Of a stretch of DNA of 64,000 nt, positions 15,950 to 24,331 are shown piece after piece. Numbering within the stretch: position 1 is the first letter of the stretch; each line of letters begins with the position of its first letter. A program made the translations under genes and the position numbers. Origin of the DNA: Treponema sp. (GTDB lineage Bacteria; Spirochaetota; Spirochaetia; Treponematales; Breznakiellaceae); assembly GCA_009777335.1 (NCBI GenBank), contig WRMC01000004.1:62001-126000 (forward strand), written 5' to 3'. The notes beneath the pieces are model-generated. The model had not been told where the DNA came from and made no database searches. It was given only the letters and a program-made list of their open reading frames with translations.

Positions 15950-17860
15950 TCATTTAAAAACCCCCACTAGAAAGGTGGAGAGCCAGGGGACATAGGTGAC
16001 CAGGGCGACCACCACCAACTGTATGGCCAGGAAGGGCATGACGTTGCGGCAGACTTCGGTAAAGGGTTTATTGAATCGATAACTGGCCAAAAAGAGGTTC
16101 ATTCCCACCGGGGGGGTAATAAAACCCAGTTCCAGGTTGACGATGAAGATGATCCCCAGGTGGATGGGGTCTATGCCGTAGATCTGGCCCAGGGGGACTA
16201 TCAGGGGAAGGACGATGAGGATGGCCGAGAAGATGTCCATGAGGCAGCCGACGACCAGAAGGGCCAGGTTAAGGAGCAAGAGGAAGACGATGCGGGACTC
16301 CACGTTATTCCGCATCCAGTAGGCGAAATTCGAAGGCACCTGGTAATCTACGATGGCGTATGACAGGGAGCTGGCCATGGCAAGGATGGCCAGGATGCCC
16401 CCGATTATGGGGACCGCCTTTATCAATACCTTGGGCACATCCTTTAAAGCTATGTCCTTATTTACAAAGACTTCTACGATAAAGATATAGACCACCGATA
16501 CGGCGCTCACCTCCACCAGGGAAAGGAGGTCCGTAAAATATCCCCCTATAAGAATCAGGGGAAGGAGGATCTCAAAAATCGATCCCTTTACGCTGGAGCA
16601 GGCTTCTTTAAACACAAAGGGCTCCACGGGGATCTTTACCTTCTTGGAAATGAAGATCCCAAAAAGGATTCTGCTTAAGACCATGATGATCCCGGGGATG
16701 ATGGCCCCCAGGAAAAAATCGATGATGCTGTAATCTATCTGCTCCCCGATAAAAAAGAGGATGCTATTGGTGGTGGCCCCAATGAGGATGATGGGCAGGC
16801 TGGGGGGAAAGAGGAGGCCTATACATCCCACAGAGCATAAAAGGCCTATGGAAAATCTTTCGGAGTATCCCAGTTTTTCCGAGAGGATGGAGTAGAGGAT
16901 GCCCCCCAGGGCAAGGATGGTTACCCCCGAGGCTCCGGTGAAGGAGGTGAAAAAGGCGCATATCACCACCGTGGCGATGATCATGCCCCCGGGGATCCAG
17001 CTAAAGAGGCTCCGGAAGGTCCTTACCAGCCTTTCGCCGGCCCGGCTTTCGGAAAGGAAAAAACCTGTCAGGGTAAAGAGGGGAATGGCGATCAGGTCCT
17101 GGCCGGTGAGGGCCGAAAAAACCTGGATGGGTACCACCTCGGGTTCGTTCCCGGCGGCCTGGAGCAGAACCAGAGCTATGCCCCCTATGGCAATAAAGAT
17201 GGGGGTCCCCCCCAGGGCTGCGGCCACCAGGAATAGTATGAGGGGGATCTTGGCGTGGAAGGTAAAATCGTAGAGGGAGTTTACCCAGGAAAAAAACGGT
17301 TCCGGCGGCTCAAAGCCCCAGATAAGCTTTGTAATGGCCGGGAGGGCGATGAGGCTCCCCGCTATGAGGATCAGGGGGGGGAGGGCGATTTTGAGGGCCC
17401 TTAACCTTTCGCCCATTCCCTCTGCCGCATAGAGGGCAAAGCGAAGGGCCATGATCCCAAATGCTATGGGCAGGGCCAGGGCAAAGACCAGTTCCGGGAT
17501 GGGGCCCACGGTTCTGCCCCCCATGCTGTAGCGCAAAAATGAAAGGGAATCCCAAAAGAGCCTGGCCGCCATGACCGCCGATATAAGGCTGCTGATAGAG
17601 GCGAGGGTGCTTTTTAGGCCTTCGTTTTTTGAGAATTGAACTATGGCAATGGCAATATGCCCCTTAGTCCGGGTGCTCTGCATGGCGGCGAAGAGGCCGG
17701 TCACCAAAAAGAGGCGGATCATAAATGAGCGGGAAAAGGGAATGCCCAGGTTAAGGGGTCTTAAAAAGACATCTACCACGGGCAGGAGGGCCATGAGAAC
17801 TATGGCGGCATAACAAACAGCCTTTTCTGTGTTAAGGGCTATTGTTTTGATCTTGCCCAT
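15950..17860 (-). CDS. TRAP transporter fused DctQ-DctM permease
   Basis: 636 residues. About 180 N-terminal residues form a four-helix DctQ-type small subunit fused to a DctM-type large subunit of about 12 helices (FTLTGFFLSESRAGERLVR, FTGASGVTILALGGILYSIL, LLFPPSLPIILIGA and LGFITPPVGMNLF are typical). TRAP carriers import organic acids or related compounds using the sodium gradient and a periplasmic binding protein. It starts six bases after the binding-protein gene. The fused Q-M form together with TatP and TatT is the treponemal type described for Tp0956-Tp0958. Confidence 0.93.
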   Translation of the reverse strand: MGKIKTIALNTEKAVCYAAIVLMALLPVVDVFLRPLNLGIPFSRSFMIRLFLVTGLFAAMQSTRTKGHIAIAIVQFSKNEGLKSTLASISSLISAVMAARLFWDSLSFLRYSMGGRTVGPIPELVFALALPIAFGIMALRFALYAAEGMGERLRALKIALPPLILIAGSLIALPAITKLIWGFEPPEPFFSWVNSLYDFTFHAKIPLILFLVAAALGGTPIFIAIGGIALVLLQAAGNEPEVVPIQVFSALTGQDLIAIPLFTLTGFFLSESRAGERLVRTFRSLFSWIPGGMIIATVVICAFFTSFTGASGVTILALGGILYSILSEKLGYSERFSIGLLCSVGCIGLLFPPSLPIILIGATTNSILFFIGEQIDYSIIDFFLGAIIPGIIMVLSRILFGIFISKKVKIPVEPFVFKEACSSVKGSIFEILLPLILIGGYFTDLLSLVEVSAVSVVYIFIVEVFVNKDIALKDVPKVLIKAVPIIGGILAILAMASSLSYAIVDYQVPSNFAYWMRNNVESRIVFLLLLNLALLVVGCLMDIFSAILIVLPLIVPLGQIYGIDPIHLGIIFIVNLELGFITPPVGMNLFLASYRFNKPFTEVCRNVMPFLAIQLVVVALVTYVPWLSTFLVGVFK

Positions 17861-17866
17861 GACTTG

Positions 17867-18916
17867 TTACCGGCTTCCCCTGTGTCTGGTTAAGATGGCA
17901 TTAATTCTATTGTAGAGGTTCATGTCCAGGGAACCTCCAATGAGGGAAGAAAGGGCCCGGGTCATTTCATCGTACCAGAGCTGCTCCTGGGCCGGAGTGA
18001 TCCGGTTGACCGTTAAGCCCTCCCTGGTAAGGGTCCCGATGGTATTGTTTACCGTCACCGGCAGGGACTGGTCCAGCCGTCCGGCAATTTCCCGGGTGAC
18101 CCGGACTATGTCCTGCTGGTACCGGGGGTTAAGGGCCCCGATTCTCCGCCAGGTCACCTGATTAATCACGATGCCCCCCAGGACAGGAGCTATATTGGTA
18201 GAAAGCATGTTTCGCAGATTCCCCTGGACCGGAGTATGAAGCCGCCCGGCGGCTATCATCGCAGGATTTGTATATATGGCGGTGACCTGACCCTGGGCCA
18301 GGCGGAGGCCTATCTCTGCCATGTCCCCCTCTACCACTTGAAAACCCATGGCCCTAAAGACATGGTTCATTTCGGCCATTTCTTCCCCCGAGGCTATACG
18401 CATCCGTCTTAGATCGTCGGGGGTAAAGACCGGCTCCCGGGAAAAAATATTAACAAAGCCCGACTGGGACCAGGCGATGATAAAGAAATCTCCGCTGTTT
18501 ACCCTGGCTTCCAGGTCCCCCTGGATCTCCCGCATGACCACCCCCAGCTCGGCTTCGTTCCGGATAAGGAAGGGGGAGCTTACGGTCATAATGCTGGGCT
18601 CTATGGAACTAAGCCCCACGGAGGTAAAGACCGCTGCCTGGATGGTATTACTGTCCAGAGAAAGGCGCATGGTGGATTCGCTTTGGGTAATCCCGTGCTG
18701 AACCCGCAAAATGACCTCACCGTTGGTCACCCGGGCCCAGGCGGCGGCGATCTCGTTAAGGGACCGGCCCCAGGGGGTGTCGGCGGGGAGGGGAGAGAAC
18801 AAGGTGACCGTAATAACCTGCTGGGAGGGAGCTGCGGTGCCCCGCTGGGCATGGAGATCCCCGCTAAAAAGTCCCAGGTTTAAAATGATAAGCCCCAGTA
18901 ATGCAATTTTACCCAT
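17867..18916 (-). CDS. TRAP transporter substrate-binding protein (TatP/DctP)
   Basis: 349 residues from ATG 18916, chosen over the upstream extension to 19060 because AAGGAG lies nine bases before it and a signal peptide follows (KIALLGLIILNLGLFSGDLHAQ). The mature protein has the DctP plan: an N-terminal VITVTLFSPLPADTPWG strand, FTPDDLRRMRIASGEE with the substrate-contact arginine region, and AIYTNPAMIAAGRLH. In T. pallidum the homologous TatP binds the trimeric TPR protein TatT and is thought to take up hydrophobic ligands; the ligand here is unknown. Confidence 0.9.
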   Translation of the reverse strand: MGKIALLGLIILNLGLFSGDLHAQRGTAAPSQQVITVTLFSPLPADTPWGRSLNEIAAAWARVTNGEVILRVQHGITQSESTMRLSLDSNTIQAAVFTSVGLSSIEPSIMTVSSPFLIRNEAELGVVMREIQGDLEARVNSGDFFIIAWSQSGFVNIFSREPVFTPDDLRRMRIASGEEMAEMNHVFRAMGFQVVEGDMAEIGLRLAQGQVTAIYTNPAMIAAGRLHTPVQGNLRNMLSTNIAPVLGGIVINQVTWRRIGALNPRYQQDIVRVTREIAGRLDQSLPVTVNNTIGTLTREGLTVNRITPAQEQLWYDEMTRALSSLIGGSLDMNLYNRINAILTRHRGSR

Positions 18917-18941
18917 AGCCTTAAGCTCCTTGAGTGAGAAT

Positions 18942-19907
18942 CTAATAGCCCCCGCCCCCCGGAAAGGGAAGGAAGAAGAAATGTTCATGGGCCGTTTCCA
19001 ATAGGTGCCGGGCCCTTCTTTGAGCCAGGATGTTGAGTAAGCGGGTTGAGGGGTCCTCATCGGGGTCTATGGCCAGGGCCATGTACAGGTTTGCCTGGAA
19101 AGATTCGTAATCCTGGTCGCTTACATTCACCACCATGGCCCAGGAGACATAGGTGCTTGCCGAGAGTCCCTGGGTTTTTTCCAGGGCCTGATTAAAGTGC
19201 CATTCCGCCCGGGCCCGGTCCCCCCCCATGTTTTCGGGCAGGGCCGCATAGAAGAGCACATAAAACTCGTCTATGGCGGCGGTGTTAAAATTTGGGTCCA
19301 GCTCGTAGGCCCGGGCCATCATGGCCTCCCACTCGGGGATACGGCTGCCCAGGGAAAAGTCGAAGAGATCCATGGAATAAGCAGAGAGCCCCCCGGCGAC
19401 GGTCCAGTAGAGGAGGGGGACATCATCTTTGCCAAGTCTGGCCAAATAGGGGGCCAGGGTGCCGTCTTCGGCCCTGGCGGAGCTAAAACCGGGTAATTTC
19501 TTGTCCAGAGCGGAGACGAGTATTTCGTATCCCCTTATATAGAGGGCCTTGGCCCGGTCCAGGCCCTGGACCTGCTGGTGGTACTCAAAAATGGGGTCCA
19601 TCATCTGGGCCGGGGCATGAACAAAGGCATTGGCATACATGATAAAGAGGGAACCGGTCGTTAAAAGCAGCCCCTGGTGGTTCGGATTCTGGGCCAAAAG
19701 GGTCTCGTAGAGCTTGATCGCAAAGGGGATGGCGGCCCCCACCAGTTCGGGGTCTGGATCGCTGGTAAAGACATCGGCGCTTCCTTCCCCCGTAAGGGCG
19801 TTGGAGACCAGGTTTATGGCCACCCGATTGATCGCACAGGAGGGAAGGAGAAGAATAAGACAGAGCAGGGCCATGGAAGTAAGGCTCTTTGAAAGGTTCC
19901 TTTTCAT
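18942..19907 (-). CDS. TatT-type TRAP-associated TPR lipoprotein
   Basis: 321 residues. Lipobox LLLPSC gives a lipoprotein signal; start ATG 19907 is preferred to TTG 19916 because AGGAAG is correctly placed nine bases upstream. The body is helical with TPR-like repeats (KALYIRGYEILVSALDKKLPG, WEAMMARAYELDPNFNTAAI, AEWHFNQALEKTQGL, NLYMALAIDPDEDPSTRLL) and the VAGGLSAYSMDLF segment of the TatT family. The T. pallidum protein forms a trimer with pores that dock TatP. First gene of the TRAP operon, with its own promoter. Confidence 0.93.
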   Translation of the reverse strand: MKRNLSKSLTSMALLCLILLLPSCAINRVAINLVSNALTGEGSADVFTSDPDPELVGAAIPFAIKLYETLLAQNPNHQGLLLTTGSLFIMYANAFVHAPAQMMDPIFEYHQQVQGLDRAKALYIRGYEILVSALDKKLPGFSSARAEDGTLAPYLARLGKDDVPLLYWTVAGGLSAYSMDLFDFSLGSRIPEWEAMMARAYELDPNFNTAAIDEFYVLFYAALPENMGGDRARAEWHFNQALEKTQGLSASTYVSWAMVVNVSDQDYESFQANLYMALAIDPDEDPSTRLLNILAQRRARHLLETAHEHFFFLPFPGGGGY

Positions 19908-19927
19908 GGATTTCAACTTCCTGTCAT

Positions 19928-19955
19928 AGTATGCCTAATGCCCCGCCTCTGTCAA
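19928..19955 (-). promoter_or_regulatory. Promoter of the TRAP (tatT-tatP-dctQM) operon
   Basis: Minus-strand TTGACA (19955-19950), 16-base spacer, CATACT (19933-19928). The start point would lie about 15 bases before the TatT ATG, just upstream of the AGGAAG ribosome site. Confidence 0.55.
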
Positions 19956-19972
19956 ACCGTATAGAAGGCCCA

Positions 19973-21712
19973 TCAATCCCCTATGACCTTCCGCAGATCT
20001 TCTTCGATGGCCTTAAATTTCCGGCCTAGTTCTGCCTTGGCGGCCCCCAGACCCCCCTGGCCCAGGGGGCTCGAAGAGGTGGCATAGAACTTGATCTTGG
20101 GCTCGGTCCCCGAGGGTCTGGCACTTACCACCGTCCCGTCTTCCAGGAAGAACTGGAGCACATCGCTGGGGGGGAGCCCCTCAGCCCCGTTTTTAATGTC
20201 TCTGACCCTTTGAACCGGAATACCCCCCAAGGTTGCGGGCGGCCCGCTCCGGTAACTCTCCATAATCCCCTTCATGATGGCCGGCCCTTCGGGCCCCTGG
20301 AAGTACTTGGAGATCCCCGTTTCTTCCCAGTAGCCGCAGATCTGGTAGAGTTCGTCCAGCCGGTCCAAGAGGCTCTTTCCCTGGCTCCGCCAGTAGAGGG
20401 TCATTTCGGCGCACATGGCCGCCGCAGAGATCCCGTCCTTGTCCCGTACTTCGGTGCCTATGCAGTAGCCGTAGCTCTCTTCGGTGCCGAAGACCACCTG
20501 GGCCGAACCGTCCTTTTCGCAGCGGGCCACGATGTCGGCGATCCATTTAAAGCCCGTAAGACATTCGAAGCAGGCGGCCCCGTAGTGCTCGGCCAGCTTC
20601 TTCTGCATCCCCGTGGTGACTATGGAATTGACCATGGCCGCCTTGGCAGGCAGGGTCCCCGTTTCTTTCATGGAGAGGAAGAGGTAGTCCGCCAAAAGGG
20701 TGCCGATCTGGTTCCCCGTGACCAGCACATAGTCCCCCCCCGGTTCTCCGGCGGGAACGGCGATGCCAAAGCGGTCCGCATCGGGGTCGGTGGCCATGAC
20801 CACATCGGCCTTTTCTTTCTTCCCCAGCTTAATGGCCAGGTCCAGGGCCGCCGCCTCTTCGGGGTTGGGGAAGTCCACGGTGGGAAAGTTTCCATCCCCC
20901 TCCCGCTGTTCCGAGACGGTGATCACCTTAAGGCCCAGTTTGGTTAAAATCTGCTCCACATGCATGGCCCCGGTCCCATGGAGGGGGGTGTAGACTATCT
21001 TAACTTCTGCGGCCTTGTCTTTGATGAGCTGGGGCCTAAAAAGCAGCTTTCCTACCATCTCCTGGTAGGGCTCATCAATTTCCTTGTCTATCATCACCAG
21101 GAGCCCCTTGGAAAGGGCTTCCTGTTTTTCCATCTCTTTGATCTCGCTGACCTGGTTGACCTCTTCTATGATCCCCTTGTCGTGGGGGGGGATAACCTGG
21201 GCGCCCCCTCCCCAATAGGCCTTGTAGCCGTTGTACTGGGGGGGGTTGTGGCTGGCGGTGACCACTATGCCGGTGTCGCAGCCCAGTTTTCGGATGGCAA
21301 AGGAGAGTTCCGGGGTGGGACGCATTCCCGTAAAGAGGTAGCACTTAATACCGTTGGCGGCGAAGATAAGGGCCGCCGCTTCGGCAAACTCCGCCGAGTA
21401 CCTTCTGCTGTCGTAGGCAATCACTGCCGAGAGTTCCCCCGCCTTCTGGGCCCGGTCGGGGAAGGCTTTTTTTAGGTAAGTAGCTAGCCCCTGGGTGGCG
21501 CTTTTTACCACCAGGGAGTTCATCCGGTTATAGCCCCCCCCTATGATGCCCCTTAGGCCCCCGGTGCCGAACTCCAGGTTCTGGTAAAACCGGTCTTCCA
21601 GCTCTGTAAAGTTTTCCTGGGCCAGGAGCTCCTCTACTTCTTTTCGAAAGGCGGGGTCCTTTTCCCGGCTTATATAATCTTTGACCCTTTCGGTGACTGC
21701 GGCTTTATCCAT
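19973..21712 (-). CDS. Phosphoglucomutase/phosphomannomutase (alpha-D-phosphohexomutase)
   Basis: 579 residues from ATG 21712 (GAGAGGAG seven bases upstream; the frame extends to 21754). All four family loops are present: phosphoserine loop TASHNPPQYNGYKAYW with S154, metal loop DPDADRFGI, sugar-recognition loop GTEESYGY and phosphate-binding RPSGTEPKIKFY. Length and sequence type fit the PgcA-like group that interconverts glucose or mannose 1- and 6-phosphates for glycolipid and cell-wall sugar nucleotides. It lies upstream of the TRAP operon on the same strand but that operon has its own promoter, so the link is positional only. Confidence 0.94.
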   Translation of the reverse strand: MDKAAVTERVKDYISREKDPAFRKEVEELLAQENFTELEDRFYQNLEFGTGGLRGIIGGGYNRMNSLVVKSATQGLATYLKKAFPDRAQKAGELSAVIAYDSRRYSAEFAEAAALIFAANGIKCYLFTGMRPTPELSFAIRKLGCDTGIVVTASHNPPQYNGYKAYWGGGAQVIPPHDKGIIEEVNQVSEIKEMEKQEALSKGLLVMIDKEIDEPYQEMVGKLLFRPQLIKDKAAEVKIVYTPLHGTGAMHVEQILTKLGLKVITVSEQREGDGNFPTVDFPNPEEAAALDLAIKLGKKEKADVVMATDPDADRFGIAVPAGEPGGDYVLVTGNQIGTLLADYLFLSMKETGTLPAKAAMVNSIVTTGMQKKLAEHYGAACFECLTGFKWIADIVARCEKDGSAQVVFGTEESYGYCIGTEVRDKDGISAAAMCAEMTLYWRSQGKSLLDRLDELYQICGYWEETGISKYFQGPEGPAIMKGIMESYRSGPPATLGGIPVQRVRDIKNGAEGLPPSDVLQFFLEDGTVVSARPSGTEPKIKFYATSSSPLGQGGLGAAKAELGRKFKAIEEDLRKVIGD

Positions 21713-21826
21713 GACAGCTCCTCTCATGGTTTTTATTTTATAGGAAGAAACCATAGGTAAGAGTAAAGGATGCGGGGTAAAAGCGCAAGGCTTGCATTAT
21801 GAAGGATGAAGTAATACACTTAAATT

Positions 21827-22852
21827 ATGGGTAAAGGCAGGCGGATTTTCTTCATTGTGGCCTTCATAGGAGCCGCCCTGGGGCTATACGGCCAAAATAT
21901 TGATATTTATATAGATGGCATCGCCTCGCAGCCCAGCCACCGGATCTTTTTCCTTGATAATTTCCGCATGGAAGCCGCCAGTTTGGGTTTTAACCCCGTG
22001 GCAGCCCGGACCGATGCGGAATATACCTTTCGGTTTAACGTATTACCCTACGATGATGAATATATTATCGAAACCAGGCTTATCGCCAACGATCACAACA
22101 CCGAGCTGGTATCGATGAGCATGTTTTTTTCCGATCTGGAAGAAATGTATGAGTTTAACCAGTTCCTGTTTTTTCAAACCGTGGTCCTAATCCCCCGGCC
22201 AGAAGGGGGGGACACGATCATCATTATTGAAGGTCCAGAGGAGGATCTCACCTGGCGGAACAAGCGTTTTTATGTTCGCCTCTCCCTGGATTACCTGATT
22301 AGTGTCTACATTCTGCAGAGTGAGGGGCTCCACCAGGGGGTGGCGGTCTATGACCGGGCGGCCAATGACCCCAGGCCCATCGCGGTCTCGCCGGTGGATA
22401 ACCAGTTTCTGGCCCTTCCGGGGATCACCCTGGGCTTTGAGCTCTGCCTTCTTGACTGGCTCAGCCTGGAGCCCTTCTTCCGCCTTTCCCTGGGGGACCC
22501 CCAAAACACGGACTTTATGAACATGGATGCGGGGCTTTCCCTTAAGTTTCCCATCAGCCGGGTGCGGAACCCCCTCATGGTGCCCTACGGTACCTTTGTC
22601 TATCCCTTGAATAAGTCGGAAGTCTTCGCCGAGATCCCCCAATTCGCCATAGGCGGGGGCTTTCAGATTGGCATGAGGGGCGGCCTGCATGGCGCCCTCT
22701 TTTTTGATGTCTCTTACCTTCACTACCTGGGAAATGCCCAGTTATACAACACCTATGGGGCCCTCTTCCCCTATCCCGAAGTGATCCACTACCAGCGCTT
22801 TGTTATAGCTTTGGGGGTGGGGTACAAGTTTGGGTTTATTAATCGTAGATAA
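21827..22852 (+). CDS. Predicted outer-membrane protein
   Basis: 341 residues. Signal peptide (RRIFFIVAFIGAALGLYGQ). Residues 20-130 form a mixed alpha/beta periplasmic part (IDIYIDGIASQPSHRIFFLDNF...), followed after RNKRFYVRLSLDYLISVY by strands typical of a small barrel (PGITLGFELCLLDWLSLEPFFRLSLG; FVIALGVGYKFGFINRR). This plan, a short N-terminal domain plus an eight-stranded-like barrel, is common among treponemal outer-membrane candidates; I cannot name the family. It stands alone, divergent from the phosphohexomutase gene and followed by a palindromic repeat. Confidence 0.75.
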   Translation: MGKGRRIFFIVAFIGAALGLYGQNIDIYIDGIASQPSHRIFFLDNFRMEAASLGFNPVAARTDAEYTFRFNVLPYDDEYIIETRLIANDHNTELVSMSMFFSDLEEMYEFNQFLFFQTVVLIPRPEGGDTIIIIEGPEEDLTWRNKRFYVRLSLDYLISVYILQSEGLHQGVAVYDRAANDPRPIAVSPVDNQFLALPGITLGFELCLLDWLSLEPFFRLSLGDPQNTDFMNMDAGLSLKFPISRVRNPLMVPYGTFVYPLNKSEVFAEIPQFAIGGGFQIGMRGGLHGALFFDVSYLHYLGNAQLYNTYGALFPYPEVIHYQRFVIALGVGYKFGFINRR

Positions 22853-22871
22853 AGAAAAGAAAGAAGAAGAT

Positions 22872-22952
22872 TTCTCACGGCGGCACAGAGGACACGGAGG
22901 GGGGTAGCATAACTACCTCTTCCCTCTGTGCCTCTGCGAGCTCCGTGAGAGC
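22872..22952. repeat. Long imperfect palindromic repeat
   Basis: About 80 bases between convergent genes form one imperfect palindrome: TCTCACGG at the left end matches CCGTGAGA at the right, with CACAGAGGACACGGAGG opposite CCCTCTGTGCCTCTGCG, and GGTAG-CATA-CTACC at the centre. Repeats of this CACAGAGG/CACGGAGG type recur in many bacterial genomes as dispersed palindromic elements. Here it could also act as a transcription barrier between the two genes. Confidence 0.7.
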
Positions 22953-22963
22953 TAAGGTTCTTA

Positions 22964-24304
22964 TTAGGGCCCGTCGGTGACGGTGATTACCGCGTCCGCA
23001 CTCTCCCAATTAAATGCTATATCACTTGCGTCTCTTTCTGTGACTATCACTGTTATGGTATGGGATCCCACAATCATGAAGTCGATATGCTTGAAGTCCA
23101 GGGTGATGGAACTTCCGGTTTCCCCAGAAATAGCTGACCCATCTTCATAAAGCCACTCAAATGTCGGGTTTGCATAATCACCCGCATTGTCAATTGTGAT
23201 AGTTACCGATATGGTGGCAGTATTCCGATCATAGGAGGTGACAAACCCTACTAATTGTGGTGGTTTGGGATCGGTATAATCTAATTCTATTACTACCTTA
23301 AGTTCATCCACCGCTTTCCATTCTGCATAGAGGGAAGTATTACCGATGACCACATCGCCGCCAGTACCAAAGACCCATGCTGTTCCGTCCAACAGGGCAT
23401 TCCTGAACCAACCATTTAAGAATAGGTTACTATTATCTCTGTTCACGATTCCAGTTGGTGCAGTTAAGGTACTTCCGTGTATAATGTTGCCAGCGGTAGC
23501 TGCAACAGTGGTAGAATCGACTGCATCATTGTAATAATACGTTACAATGTATTCGTTAGCCTTCAAGACTGGCAGTGCCTTATCGTATGAAGATATAAGA
23601 CCTCCGTAAACATGGAGGATGAAAACCACCGTAACGCTTTTATACCCTGACCTGGCCAGATCTATTTCTACCCGATAGAACCCTGCAACAAGGGTTCTTT
23701 CATCGTCTGCATTACCACCAGTACGTAAATCCACATCCACTTGGCTTTGCCCCTGGGCCCTTAATGGCATGATCCGCATGAAGGCGGTTGATAAGGCATC
23801 ACCCCCAGTTGGTAAGGTAATGTCCCATTCAAAGGTTCCTGTACCGGTGCCGGTAACGATCTCCCGGAGGATCACTGTGGTACTGCCCCCTGTCCCTCCC
23901 TGTACATTAACACCTTCTGTGATTCCATATGCCACTGCTTCGGTACCAATCATTGCTACGACCTCTACATCATATGTTCCTGGCGGCACTAAAATCGGAT
24001 CGTTAGAGGTGTAACCGTTTTCTGTTATTGTTGTTGATGTGCCAGCAAGGGTAAGGATCACATTGAATGCATCAATTTCATTTATATCTGGGACATCCGG
24101 TCGTACGGTGGACCTGCCCACTGCATCCCTAAGGTTCAACCGTATATAGCCCATCCCGTTTAAGCCGTCTACCTGGTAGGAGCGGTTTTCTTGGTTCTCT
24201 ATAACCAGGGTCCCGTCCTGGGGGTTTACGCAGCCCAGGATGAGGAGGGTCCCCAGGACCAGGGCGATGGTGCCCAGGGTGTAAAAGCCGAATTTCTTTT
24301 TCAT
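22964..24304 (-). CDS. Surface lipoprotein with an InlB-type repeat
   Basis: 446 residues, lipobox LILGC after a 24-residue signal. The middle contains one Listeria-Bacteroides (InlB B-type) repeat: TYYYNDAVDS..., NLFLNGWFRNALLDG, then TSLYAEW. The last ~100 residues have Ig-like strands (VGFVTSYDRNTATISVTITI; PTFEWLYEDGSAISGETG). GC content is lower than in surrounding genes. Second gene of a two-lipoprotein operon, 27 bases after its partner. Probably outer-membrane or periplasmic; the function is unknown. Confidence 0.8.
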   Translation of the reverse strand: MKKKFGFYTLGTIALVLGTLLILGCVNPQDGTLVIENQENRSYQVDGLNGMGYIRLNLRDAVGRSTVRPDVPDINEIDAFNVILTLAGTSTTITENGYTSNDPILVPPGTYDVEVVAMIGTEAVAYGITEGVNVQGGTGGSTTVILREIVTGTGTGTFEWDITLPTGGDALSTAFMRIMPLRAQGQSQVDVDLRTGGNADDERTLVAGFYRVEIDLARSGYKSVTVVFILHVYGGLISSYDKALPVLKANEYIVTYYYNDAVDSTTVAATAGNIIHGSTLTAPTGIVNRDNSNLFLNGWFRNALLDGTAWVFGTGGDVVIGNTSLYAEWKAVDELKVVIELDYTDPKPPQLVGFVTSYDRNTATISVTITIDNAGDYANPTFEWLYEDGSAISGETGSSITLDFKHIDFMIVGSHTITVIVTERDASDIAFNWESADAVITVTDGP

Positions 24305-24331
24305 GTTGTAATCTCCTTCTTGTTATATCCC

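Noticed and set aside
20210..21475. Long plus-strand frames (245 and 171 codons) over the phosphohexomutase
   Set aside because: Antisense shadow of a complete phosphohexomutase with all four catalytic loops; no ribosome sites.
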